DNA of 6,043 nucleotides from contig JALGZU010000202.1 in NCBI GenBank assembly GCA_025774735.1, positions 1 through 6,043 on the forward strand. Reading direction: 5' to 3'. Below are positions 1-6,043 of this stretch, one piece after another. This DNA comes from a candidate division LCP-89 bacterium (lineage in GTDB: Bacteria > Electryoneota > B3-LCP). A program made the translations under genes and the position numbers. Numbering within the stretch: position 1 is the stretch's first letter; each line of letters opens with the position of its first letter. The notes beneath the pieces are model-generated. The model ran no database searches. It worked only from the letters and a program-made list of their open reading frames with translations, and was not told where the DNA came from.

Positions 1-228
1 CAAAATAACACAAACATAACATTACTTCTGTGAATATAATAACAATATATATCAGAGTCAAGCCCTAAATAGAGAAAATGTTTATAAATTGTCTAAATTG
101 AGAAAGAATTTTAACTTGCAGTCCAGACATCCACATGCCCGGATCGCAGGTAGAATGGTTTTCAGCGTTCAGGTTCCAGGTTTTTTTCAGCTTAAGGTTG
201 TAGGATAATCAACAATCTTTGGGTACTG
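1..228. other. Non-coding region downstream of the qmo genes
   Basis: No credible gene is seen on either strand. Bases 1-120 contain only about one quarter G+C, while 121-180 are near 57 percent, so composition changes sharply within the spacer. I looked for a rho-independent terminator after the TAG at 231-229 on the minus strand and found none with a convincing GC stem followed by a T run. The weak inverted match around 127-137 (CATCCACATG) has a stem of only three pairs. AT-rich sequence here could hold a promoter for a neighbouring gene off the window, but no clear -35/-10 pair can be supported. Confidence 0.6.
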
Positions 229-567
229 CTAAAAACCCTTATAAGGATTCGGGCCCACCGTGTCGATGTCCTCCATAAATGCATCTAAGACTCTCGGTAC
301 CTTGTCCCATTCATTCAGCGACAGCTCGGTAACCTGAACCCGTTCGTCTTCCAGAACCAGTTGCTTCAGCTTCTCCTGGACGTTTCCCATCCGGGTTGTG
401 GCAAGTTCGCTGCCCCGGATGAAGTGGCACTGGTAATCATCTCCGTGCTTGCAGCCGATCAAAATGGCCCCGTCGATGCCCACCGACAACGCATCCGCTA
501 TCCAGACGATGTTCATCGATCCCAAACAGCGCAACGGGATGATCCGAGAATAGCGTCGTTCTCGCAC
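229..567 (-). CDS. qmoB: QmoB C-terminal FlpD/MvhD-like fragment, separated by frameshift
   Basis: This frame encodes the remainder of the QmoB FlpD (MvhD-like) domain. The family-like part starts at about base 552 (YSRIIPLRCLGSMN) and continues through WIADALSVGIDG and GCKHGDDYQCHF to the terminal GPNPYKGF, matching the usual QmoB end. The domain normally binds a [2Fe-2S] cluster and, in Hdr/Mvh systems, mediates electron transfer between flavoprotein and partner. Here the cysteines of LRCLGS and GCKHGDDYQC remain, but the first cysteine block (CENDA) is in the other frame and the stretch between is missing. The GTG at 567-565 is the only obvious start, lies inside the longer qmoB frame with a 55-base overlap, and has no clear ribosome binding site (GCTGGCCTTCAT precedes it). 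Independent translation is therefore doubtful, and I regard this as the detached end of qmoB rather than a separate gene. High conservation up to the stop suggests the break is recent or a sequence error. Confidence 0.8.
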   Translation of the reverse strand: MRERRYSRIIPLRCLGSMNIVWIADALSVGIDGAILIGCKHGDDYQCHFIRGSELATTRMGNVQEKLKQLVLEDERVQVTELSLNEWDKVPRVLDAFMEDIDTVGPNPYKGF

Positions 568-2423
568 ATGAAGGCCAGCGTCCGCGGCTTCTCGTCGAAT
601 TCATCGGGTACGTTGATGTTTTTGAGCATCTCGCCGATGATGTGCACCGAATAATCCTTGAAGCTGACGATCCGTTCCGGACAGGCGCCCATACAGATGC
701 CGCAGCGGCGGCAGCGGTTCGGGTGAGGTTCCGGGGTCCCCTTCTCGTCCTCGTCCAGCGTCCCGAAAGGGCACTCCTCGGTGCAGCGCTTGCATTGCGT
801 ACACCGCTGCAGGAAGAAGTCGGGATAGGTGATATCCCCGGCTCGCGGATGAACCGCCTGCCCTTGACTGAGCAGCTCGATGGCTTGAATGGCCTTTAAG
901 CCCGCGCCGTAGGCGTCGTTCTCGGCGGATGCTAAATCCATCGGAGCCCGCACGGCTCCGGCAGCGTAGATCCCCGTCCGGCGAGTTTCGTATGGGAAGC
1001 AGATGTAGTGCGAATCGGGGAAGCCGTACTTCAGATTCGGCAAATCCGTTCCCAGGCGGTAGCTCAGATTGAGAATTCTGGCGCCCGCTTCAGCGCTGGC
1101 GCCGGCATCTTCGTCGCCCTCTTCCTTCGGCGCGTCGTCAGGCGCAGCATCCGCCTCAGCGGTTTCCTCTTCAACCTCCTCAACCTTCGTGGTCGGCACC
1201 ATGCCGGTCGCCAGAACCAGCATGTCAGCCTGCACGATCACGTTCTCACCGAAGAGCGTATCCTCCAGCTCGACTTCTACGCCTTCGCCTTCCATGCTGT
1301 CGACGCGCACCACCTCGCCCTTGGTCAAACAGACGCCCTCCTCTTCCTGCACGTTCTTGTAGAACTGCTCGTACTGGCCGGGGGAGCGGATGTCCTTGTA
1401 AAGAATGTAAACCTGGGCGTCGGGATACGCCTCCCGGATGGTCATCGCCTGCTTCAGCGACGCCCGGCAGCAGACCGCGCTGCAGTAGGGGAGATGATCC
1501 TGATCGCGCGATCCCGCGCACTGGATGAATGCCACACTCTTGGGAGCCTGACCGTCCGAGGGCCGCTTGATCCCGCCATTCTGCAGCATCTCCTCGATTT
1601 GCACGTTCGTCACCACGTTCGGCATGCCGTAACCCAGGTGTCCTAGGTTGGCGGGATCGTAGGGCCTCCAGCCGCTGGCCAGCACCACTGTCCCGATCTT
1701 GAATTTCTCGCCGCTCGAAGCACCCTCTAGCTCCACGTCGAATTTACCCGGTTCCCCCTCGATTTGTTTGACCGTACTCGAGAGGTAAACCTTGATCTTG
1801 GCGTGACCCTCGACCTCCTTGATCAGGTCATGCACCCCGGAATCAGCCAGCTCCTTGTAAGGCGGGCGCTTCGGGAAGACCTTGCTGAACTTGGCTGCCC
1901 AGCCACCCAGCTTATCTTCCTTCTCCACCAGCACCACCTCGTAACCCGTGTTGGCGGATGATAGCGCCGTGCGCAGGCCGCTAATCCCTCCCCCTACCAC
2001 CAGGATGCTCTTTTCGAATTCGTCGATCAGCGCCTCCGGAGGCTCCGATGCGCGCATCTTGGCCGCGCTCATGCGCAGGTAATCCTCCGCCGCCATCTGG
2101 GTGTCTTCGTGCTGCGGTTCCATCACCCAGGCCACGAACTCCCGCAGGCTGACCCTGTCTGTCATTACCCCATTGTCGAATCGGAATTCCTTGGGCTTCA
2201 CCCGGGCCGAACAGCCCGCCACGATGACCCGGTTCAGCCCCTCCGCAGCGATATCGTCCTTGATCATCTGGATGGCGTCAGCCCCGCAGAACTGCTCGTG
2301 CGCCTTGCACACCGGAATCGACAGCTCCTCCGTGCAGAACGACTGCAGTTTCTCGACGTCGACCGCCTTGCCGATGTCGCAGCCGCTGCAGATGTATGCG
2401 CCTAATTTCGTCTCTATCGCCAT
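513..2423 (-). CDS. qmoB: QmoB: HdrA-like FAD and ferredoxin-domain subunit, C-terminus lost by frame break
   Basis: A 636-residue reading frame holding most of QmoB. Seen in order: an N-terminal HdrA-type segment (YICSGCDIG, residues 10-18; CKAHEQFC, 39-46; AGCSAR, 69-74); FAD Rossmann motif VVGGGISGL (142-150); HdrA cysteine cluster Cys 302, 314, 318, 319; an acidic linker (about 414-448); flavin-contact region PYETRRTGIYAAG; and two complete CX2CX2CX3C motifs, Cys 541/544/547/551 and Cys 571/574/577/581. A FlpD-like domain begins at LAFMCENDA (616-624) but the frame then runs into unrelated residues and stops at 515-513. The missing part continues in another frame (567-229). Typical QmoB is near 750 residues with the FlpD domain fused. 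In the family QmoB works with QmoA to pass electrons between the membrane subunit and AprAB. Whether this copy is a real broken gene, a split gene or a sequence error is not decidable here; all motifs before the break are intact. Confidence 0.9.
   Translation of the reverse strand: MAIETKLGAYICSGCDIGKAVDVEKLQSFCTEELSIPVCKAHEQFCGADAIQMIKDDIAAEGLNRVIVAGCSARVKPKEFRFDNGVMTDRVSLREFVAWVMEPQHEDTQMAAEDYLRMSAAKMRASEPPEALIDEFEKSILVVGGGISGLRTALSSANTGYEVVLVEKEDKLGGWAAKFSKVFPKRPPYKELADSGVHDLIKEVEGHAKIKVYLSSTVKQIEGEPGKFDVELEGASSGEKFKIGTVVLASGWRPYDPANLGHLGYGMPNVVTNVQIEEMLQNGGIKRPSDGQAPKSVAFIQCAGSRDQDHLPYCSAVCCRASLKQAMTIREAYPDAQVYILYKDIRSPGQYEQFYKNVQEEEGVCLTKGEVVRVDSMEGEGVEVELEDTLFGENVIVQADMLVLATGMVPTTKVEEVEEETAEADAAPDDAPKEEGDEDAGASAEAGARILNLSYRLGTDLPNLKYGFPDSHYICFPYETRRTGIYAAGAVRAPMDLASAENDAYGAGLKAIQAIELLSQGQAVHPRAGDITYPDFFLQRCTQCKRCTEECPFGTLDEDEKGTPEPHPNRCRRCGICMGACPERIVSFKDYSVHIIGEMLKNINVPDEFDEKPRTLAFMCENDAILGSSRCAVWDR
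546..557 (-). other. Deletion and frame-break point in qmoB
   Basis: Going downstream on the minus strand, the main frame gives CENDA (last codon 554-552), and the family sequence resumes in the -1 frame as YSRIIPLRCLGS (from 552). In QmoB and FlpD proteins about 15-18 residues, including a conserved P-A-x-D-x-A-G-like stretch, normally lie between these blocks. A net loss of 3n+1 bases, about 46-52, explains both the gap and the frame change. There is no slippery heptamer here, so programmed frameshifting is unlikely. Confidence 0.75.
1080..1184 (-). other. Acidic Ala/Glu/Asp-rich linker within QmoB
   Basis: These codons encode about 35 residues (414-448 of QmoB) consisting almost wholly of E, D, A, P and G. 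They sit between the flavin-contact stretch LATGMVPT and the conserved RILNLSYR block. The composition suggests a disordered surface loop. No known motif is visible. My recollection of QmoB proteins is that this join is shorter, so it looks like a lineage-specific expansion. Confidence 0.6.
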
Positions 2424-2426
2424 CGC

Positions 2427-3698
2427 TTAACTCCTTTTCAGCATGGTTAAAGCCTTCAGCACCGAACCGGTGGCGTCCTGAACGCTGGCCGCAACGTCGA
2501 CCGGACGGTTCGCCACGCCTGCGCCGATCAGACCGCTCTGCCCATCCGTTGTGAGGAAGCCCCAGTCGTCCATTGGAGCCTCCAGCGGCGGCTTGAAATC
2601 GACCGTGTTCGGAACCATGCCCGTCGCCAGAACCACCATCTCCACTTCCATTTCCGTGATTACACTGGTCAGGGTGTTCTCCGCCGCCACGATCAGGTTC
2701 TTGCTCCCACCGGCCTCCCTGACCTCCGCCGCTTTGCCCCGGTGGAAGAAGATTTTTTCGTCTTCGTCCGTGCTGTTGTAGAAATCCTCCAGACGCCCCG
2801 GGGTGCGCACGTCGATGTAAAAAATGTGGATCTCGGCGTCTGGATACTGAGCCCGGACGTATGACGCCTGTTTCATCGAGGCCGCACAACAGACTCCGGA
2901 ACAGTAGGGGAGATGGTTCTCATCCCGGGATCCGGCGCACTGTACGAATCCGATCTTCTTGATCTCGCCCTGGTCGGAAGGCCGCCCGATTTTACCCTCT
3001 GTCGGTCCGTCCGGTGAAGCGATGCGTTCCATCATCACGTTGGTGATGACGTTGTCGTATTTACCGAAGCCCAAATTCTCAATCTTCGCTGCATCGTAGG
3101 GCTTCCAGCCCGTCGCCCAGATGATGGCGCCGGCTTTGACCGTCACCGTCCGGGGTTGCATCTCCAGGTCGAAGATGTCCGCTTTGCACTCTTTCGCCCA
3201 GGACTTGAATTTATCGTCGTTCACGGCCTCTGGATCGACCGCGTACGTCGCAGGGTAGGCCATCGCAGGCAGGTAAACCGCCTTGCGCTTGTCCAGACCG
3301 TAATTGTCCTCGTTCGGCACTTCAACCGGGCAGGATTCGACCTGCTCGTCGAAGTCCGGACTGTCCTCTTTGACGTACCTCGGCTGTATGTGCAGGGTGA
3401 TCTCGAACTGGCCCGCTTCGCCACTGACGGATTCAACCGTCGTCAGAGTCATAACCGTGACCCGGTCATTGTGGCGCAGCCTCCCGAAGTTGATCTCCAG
3501 CCCGCAGAGAGGCGGACAGAGCTTGGGGAAGTACTGGTTCATCTTGGCAACCCTTCCCCCTAAGAAGGGCTCCTTTTCGACCAGAACGACGTCCTTGCCG
3601 ACCTCGGAAGCCTCGATGGCCGCCGTCATGCCCGCAATGCCGCCGCCGACCACCAGGATGTCGGTCGTAATCTGATCGCCGTTGCCTGATGTTGCCAT
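2427..3698 (-). CDS. qmoA: QmoA: HdrA-like FAD subunit of the Qmo complex
   Basis: A 423-residue soluble flavoprotein of the HdrA family. Seen: an N-terminal Rossmann FAD motif (VVGGGIAGM, residues 16-24), the acidic end of the second strand and FLGGRVAK (45-52), then CPPLCGLEINF (61-71), a motif I associate with QmoA. The HdrA-type cysteine cluster comprises Cys 254, 266, 270 and 271 (QCAGSRD then YCSGVCC). The second flavin-contact motif VLATGMVPN lies near 360. No CX2CX2CX3C ferredoxin motif is present. This lack, together with the short length, separates QmoA from QmoB and from canonical HdrA. In the family it is a cytoplasmic FAD protein that works with QmoB between the membrane subunit and APS reductase. 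The ATG start has GGAG 10 bases upstream. Its stop lies 3 bases before the qmoB start, so the two are translationally linked. The frame is intact with all expected motifs. Confidence 0.92.
   Translation of the reverse strand: MATSGNGDQITTDILVVGGGIAGMTAAIEASEVGKDVVLVEKEPFLGGRVAKMNQYFPKLCPPLCGLEINFGRLRHNDRVTVMTLTTVESVSGEAGQFEITLHIQPRYVKEDSPDFDEQVESCPVEVPNEDNYGLDKRKAVYLPAMAYPATYAVDPEAVNDDKFKSWAKECKADIFDLEMQPRTVTVKAGAIIWATGWKPYDAAKIENLGFGKYDNVITNVMMERIASPDGPTEGKIGRPSDQGEIKKIGFVQCAGSRDENHLPYCSGVCCAASMKQASYVRAQYPDAEIHIFYIDVRTPGRLEDFYNSTDEDEKIFFHRGKAAEVREAGGSKNLIVAAENTLTSVITEMEVEMVVLATGMVPNTVDFKPPLEAPMDDWGFLTTDGQSGLIGAGVANRPVDVAASVQDATGSVLKALTMLKRS
2431..2438 (-). promoter_or_regulatory. Ribosome binding site of qmoB, inside the end of qmoA
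   Basis: The minus strand reads AAAAGGAG followed by 7 bases and the ATG at 2423-2421. The site lies within the last codons of qmoA, whose TAA stop is at 2429-2427. It is a strong site that decides the qmoB start and suggests coupled translation of the two flavoprotein subunits. Confidence 0.8.
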
Positions 3699-3755
3699 GA
3701 GCGTATTACTCCATCTATGCTGATTGCTTTCTATATAAACTTTATCGTTATCAAC
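3699..3755 (-). promoter_or_regulatory. qmoC-qmoA spacer with ribosome binding site of qmoA
   Basis: A 57-base, relatively AT-rich gap. The minus strand holds GGAG at 3712-3709, 10 bases before the ATG of qmoA at 3698, a plausible though not strong ribosome binding site. A TATATA at about 3731-3736 lacks a well-spaced -35 partner, so no promoter is called. I see no convincing terminator hairpin, in keeping with read-through from qmoC. Confidence 0.45.
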
Positions 3756-4922
3756 TTAGGCGGCCTTCTTTCGAGGCGTCTCACTGCCCGTGCTCTTGCT
3801 GTGAATAAGTGCCAGGGTGCGGTAAAACATATGGCCGAACTTCGAGTAAGGCGCATACCACAGCAGGAAGAAAACCAGCACCAGGTGAACGAAATAATCT
3901 AGGTAAGCGATCATCGGAATCCCCACCAGGCGCAGCACCCACGATAACATCCCGGTTAATCCCACCAGGAAAATCACCCAGATGAACAGCCAGTCGCTGT
4001 AACGACTCTGGCCGGTCTCGTCCGCACCGCTTCGCCTGCGGCTGATCAAAATCCATCCTCCGCTCAGCATGGCGATCCCGCTGACAATCCCCAGAATCTT
4101 GATCGGGTTGGGCAGGTCAATTGGGCTGTGAAAGTAAAAACCGCTCCCTAACAGTTCCAGAATTACCGTGAAAAACAGCGCCAGTCCGGCCGTGATGGCG
4201 GCCCCTAAGGTGCCGTAAAAGAGCAGCATGTGCCCCAAATAGCGCGGCTTGTTCGCCTCGCACTGAGTGAACTTCGAATGCGTCGCGATCTCGCTGACTG
4301 TCTTGATTAACGCCGGGATGAATCCGATGCCCTTATTCCCCGGATTACGCCGCTTCAGCCCCTTCCAGAAACGCAGCAAGCCCACCGCCGCGAAGGCGAA
4401 GATCAGCGCATTGCCGCCGATGAAGAGCATCTCCAGCGCGCCGTGAGGCCAGGGCTGAGCGTAATCAACCTCACCGCTGAAGCTGAAGAGAAAACCGATC
4501 TCCCCGCCCGTGGCGCCCAGCAGGATCCCTAAAAGAACCAGCACCGGCACCAGGAACAGAAATGGCAGGGAACCGCGGTTCGCCAGCGCCTTCCCCATGA
4601 ATGAAGGGAAAGCGAAGTGCTGGAAGGCGTACGATCGTAAAGCCGCGAACACATCGCCCGGACGAGCCTCGCGGGGGCACTTCGTCGAACAGTCGTTACA
4701 TTGGTGGCACAGCCAGATGCTCGCATCGCTCAGCAGCTCTTCCTTGAGTCCCCATTGAGCATAGATCATCTGCTTGCGCGGAAACGGGTGTTCCTGCGGC
4801 GCCAGGTTGCAGACGATCGAACAGGTAGCGCATTGGTAACACTGCTTCAGGGTGTCACCGCCGGCATCTTTCACCGTGCGGATGAAGTCGATATCCGGCT
4901 TTAGAACTCGGGTTTCAGACAC
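3756..4922 (-). CDS. qmoC: QmoC: HdrC-like iron-sulfur and cytochrome b membrane subunit of the Qmo complex
   Basis: A 388-residue fusion of a cytoplasmic HdrC-like domain to an HdrE/NarI-like membrane cytochrome b, the architecture and approximate length of QmoC. Seen: two CX2CX2CX3C motifs for [4Fe-4S] clusters, Cys 28/31/34/38 and Cys 72/75/78/82, both complete. About six hydrophobic segments follow at roughly 119-140, 162-186, 229-258, 272-293, 309-332 and 337-357. His 231 at the start of the third segment and His 346 in the sixth are candidate heme ligands, with His 160 and His 364 as others; this ligand choice is inference. The short tail is basic (PRKKAA). The family role is to exchange electrons with menaquinone through b hemes and pass them to QmoA/QmoB. 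The start is GTG, chosen for its ribosome binding site and correct N-terminal spacing. It is the first qmo gene here, 57 bases before qmoA, whereas it is usually last. A free-standing HdrC or a DsrM/NarI-type protein would not combine these two parts in this way. Confidence 0.9.
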   Translation of the reverse strand: MSETRVLKPDIDFIRTVKDAGGDTLKQCYQCATCSIVCNLAPQEHPFPRKQMIYAQWGLKEELLSDASIWLCHQCNDCSTKCPREARPGDVFAALRSYAFQHFAFPSFMGKALANRGSLPFLFLVPVLVLLGILLGATGGEIGFLFSFSGEVDYAQPWPHGALEMLFIGGNALIFAFAAVGLLRFWKGLKRRNPGNKGIGFIPALIKTVSEIATHSKFTQCEANKPRYLGHMLLFYGTLGAAITAGLALFFTVILELLGSGFYFHSPIDLPNPIKILGIVSGIAMLSGGWILISRRRSGADETGQSRYSDWLFIWVIFLVGLTGMLSWVLRLVGIPMIAYLDYFVHLVLVFFLLWYAPYSKFGHMFYRTLALIHSKSTGSETPRKKAA

Positions 4923-4930
4923 TCTATCGA

Positions 4931-4938
4931 TCTCCTCT
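4931..4938 (-). promoter_or_regulatory. Ribosome binding site of qmoC
   Basis: On the minus strand AGAGGAGA precedes the GTG codon at 4922-4920, with 9 bases between GGAG and the start. This supports the non-ATG start of qmoC, which places the first cluster cysteine at residue 28. Confidence 0.7.
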
Positions 4939-4966
4939 GTGAAAATGGGCGATCATATAGGTCATT

Positions 4967-6043
4967 TTAAGATTCTAAAAATCCCAATCCCCCGCCCAGG
5001 TAGCGGACCTCCCCGTAACCGCTCTCCTGCAGGATACGAACCACCTCCGAGGAGCGCGTCCCCCGCTGGCAGACCACCAGCAGCGATTTGTCATGTGGGA
5101 TCCTGTCCAGGCTGTTTCGCACTTGCGCGAAGGGGAGAGTGATAAGTTGCTGACACGGCAGCGTGCAAGGGTTGGTCTCTACCTCGATGGCCTCCCGGAT
5201 ATCCAGGACCACGCAGCCGGGGGAAACCTCCTCCACACCCAGCGGAGAAATGGCCGTTACAGTCTCCTCCATCGCCGCCGTGCCGGCATAACTGAGAAAG
5301 TGCAGGGGGTCAAGCGCGCTCGCGTATGGGGGAGCGTACGCCGGCTCGAAGTTGCGGATCTGTGCCAGCTTCATCCCCTGCTGTATCATCAGGCTGGCTG
5401 CATCCGCTCTCCCGGTGACAGAGCCTTTCCCCGCCGCCTGTACGCCAAGTATCCGTCCACTTTTGCTGTCGAAGACCATCTTGGCGCTGATCAGTTCCGC
5501 TTCGGGGTAGTAGTGAGCCCGGTCCGTGAACACCCCCCAGGATTCTCCGACCTCGAAACCGGTTTCCACTGCTGCTTTAGCGGTCAATCCCACAGCCGCT
5601 ACGTTGGTATCGAAAACTTTGACGCAGGCAGCCCCCGTCACCGGGACGAAGCCATCGTCCTTACCCGCGATGACGTTAGCCGCAACCCGCCCCATCCGGT
5701 TGGCAACCGATCCCAGCGGTAGATGGCACGGCTGGCCGGTCAGTGCGTTCACCGTCTCGACGCAATCCCCTGCGGCGAATATGTGCGGGATGTTCGTCCG
5801 CATCCCTTGGTCAACCACGATGCCACCCGTTGTCCCGGTCTTGATGCCCGCTGCTTCAGCTAATTCGCTCCGGGGCTTTACCCCCGCTGCCACGATTACC
5901 CGGTCGAACCCGTCGAACGAGCCTTCTTGATCGGTTTCGATCTGCAGTTTGTCGCCGCTTTGCCGGATCCCGGTGACTCGAGCGTTCAACCGGACTGCGA
6001 CCTCCTGTTGCTCCAGCTCCTTCTCGACGATGCGGGCGACTTC
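4967..6043 (-). CDS. FAD-dependent CoA-disulfide/persulfide reductase-like protein with C-terminal rhodanese domain (5' end outside window)
   Basis: This is the C-terminal 358 residues of a pyridine nucleotide-disulfide oxidoreductase. The frame stays open to the window edge (first visible residues EVARIVEKEL), so the start, the first FAD-binding motif and the family's redox-active cysteine are not visible. Seen: VIVAAGVKPR (about residues 49-58 of the fragment), the second FAD-contact motif IFAAGDC (about 88-94), and a dimerisation domain with HYYPEAEL, GRILGVQAAGKG and YAPPYASALDP, which is the signature of the NADH oxidase/CoA-disulfide reductase family. From about residue 260 a rhodanese domain follows (VVLDIRE), with active-site loop CQRGTR and Cys 325. 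Family members of this architecture reduce CoA-disulfide, CoA-persulfide or polysulfide with NAD(P)H in the cytoplasm. The stop TAA lies 44 bases before qmoC, suggesting co-transcription. The family is clear; the exact substrate is inference and cannot be settled without the N-terminal half. Confidence 0.9.
   Translation of the reverse strand, partial: EVARIVEKELEQQEVAVRLNARVTGIRQSGDKLQIETDQEGSFDGFDRVIVAAGVKPRSELAEAAGIKTGTTGGIVVDQGMRTNIPHIFAAGDCVETVNALTGQPCHLPLGSVANRMGRVAANVIAGKDDGFVPVTGAACVKVFDTNVAAVGLTAKAAVETGFEVGESWGVFTDRAHYYPEAELISAKMVFDSKSGRILGVQAAGKGSVTGRADAASLMIQQGMKLAQIRNFEPAYAPPYASALDPLHFLSYAGTAAMEETVTAISPLGVEEVSPGCVVLDIREAIEVETNPCTLPCQQLITLPFAQVRNSLDRIPHDKSLLVVCQRGTRSSEVVRILQESGYGEVRYLGGGLGFLES

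Noticed and set aside
157..191. Imperfect direct repeat (GGTTTTCAGC and GGTTTTTTTCAGC) downstream of qmoB
   Set aside because: Two short copies with a length difference in a T run; too small to distinguish from chance and without flanking mobile-element signals.
546..570. Programmed -1 ribosomal frameshifting to join the two parts of QmoB
   Set aside because: There is no slippery heptamer at the switch point, and a frameshift alone would not restore the missing conserved 15-18 residues.
1008..1646. A 212-codon open frame on the plus strand opposite qmoB
   Set aside because: It lies wholly within the well-supported qmoB coding region, shows no recognisable motifs, and is expected by chance in GC-rich coding DNA.
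2278..2889. A 203-codon open frame on the minus strand across the qmoA-qmoB junction
   Set aside because: Its product is rich in Gly, Arg and His with no family signature and it overlaps two conserved genes in another frame; it is a shadow frame.
2427..3698. Heterodisulfide reductase HdrA of a methanogen-type Hdr complex instead of QmoA
   Set aside because: Canonical HdrA is longer and has ferredoxin motifs; this protein has none, carries the CPPLCGLEINF motif, and is paired with a QmoB-like protein and an HdrC-cytochrome b fusion.
3699..3755. Internal promoter in front of qmoA
   Set aside because: TTGATA and TATATA are present on the minus strand but only about 11 bases apart, too close for a standard sigma-70 type promoter.
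5093..5722. A 209-codon open frame on the plus strand opposite the reductase-rhodanese gene
   Set aside because: There are no motifs and no ribosome binding site that I can support; the opposite strand carries a conserved enzyme through the whole interval.

Overview
The window carries one block of genes, all on the minus strand, from an anaerobic bacterium with dissimilatory sulfur metabolism. The diagnostic signal is a complete set of Qmo (quinone-interacting membrane-bound oxidoreductase) subunits: an HdrA-like flavoprotein without ferredoxin clusters (QmoA), a larger HdrA-like flavoprotein with two [4Fe-4S] motifs and a FlpD/MvhD-like tail (QmoB), and an HdrC/cytochrome b fusion (QmoC). 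Qmo is typical of sulfate reducers, where it links the menaquinone pool to APS reductase (AprAB), and it also occurs in some sulfur oxidisers. The genes look moderately GC-rich. The lineage cannot be fixed from this sequence alone, and no aprAB, dsr or sat gene is visible.

Layout in transcription order (right to left). 6043-4967: the C-terminal part of a CoA-disulfide/NADH-dependent persulfide reductase-like flavoprotein with a C-terminal rhodanese domain; its start lies beyond the window. 4922-3756: qmoC. 3698-2427: qmoA. 2423-513: most of qmoB. 567-229: the remaining C-terminal FlpD-like part of qmoB in a different frame. Gaps between genes are 44, 57 and 3 bases, and each of the three downstream genes has a GGAG-type ribosome binding site, so a single transcription unit is likely. 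1-228 is non-coding and partly very AT-rich.

In the inferred model, QmoC takes electrons from menaquinol through b hemes and passes them via two [4Fe-4S] clusters to the QmoA/QmoB flavin-iron-sulfur module. That module normally delivers them to AprAB. The upstream reductase-rhodanese protein handles persulfide or CoA-persulfide sulfur and may supply a related redox or sulfur-transfer step.

Three points stand out. qmoB is broken near 546-557 by an apparent deletion of about 15-18 codons that also changes the frame. The gene order is C-A-B instead of the familiar aprBA-qmoABC order. The upstream neighbour is a reductase-rhodanese gene rather than APS reductase. I see no evidence of mobile elements, CRISPR arrays or RNA genes.
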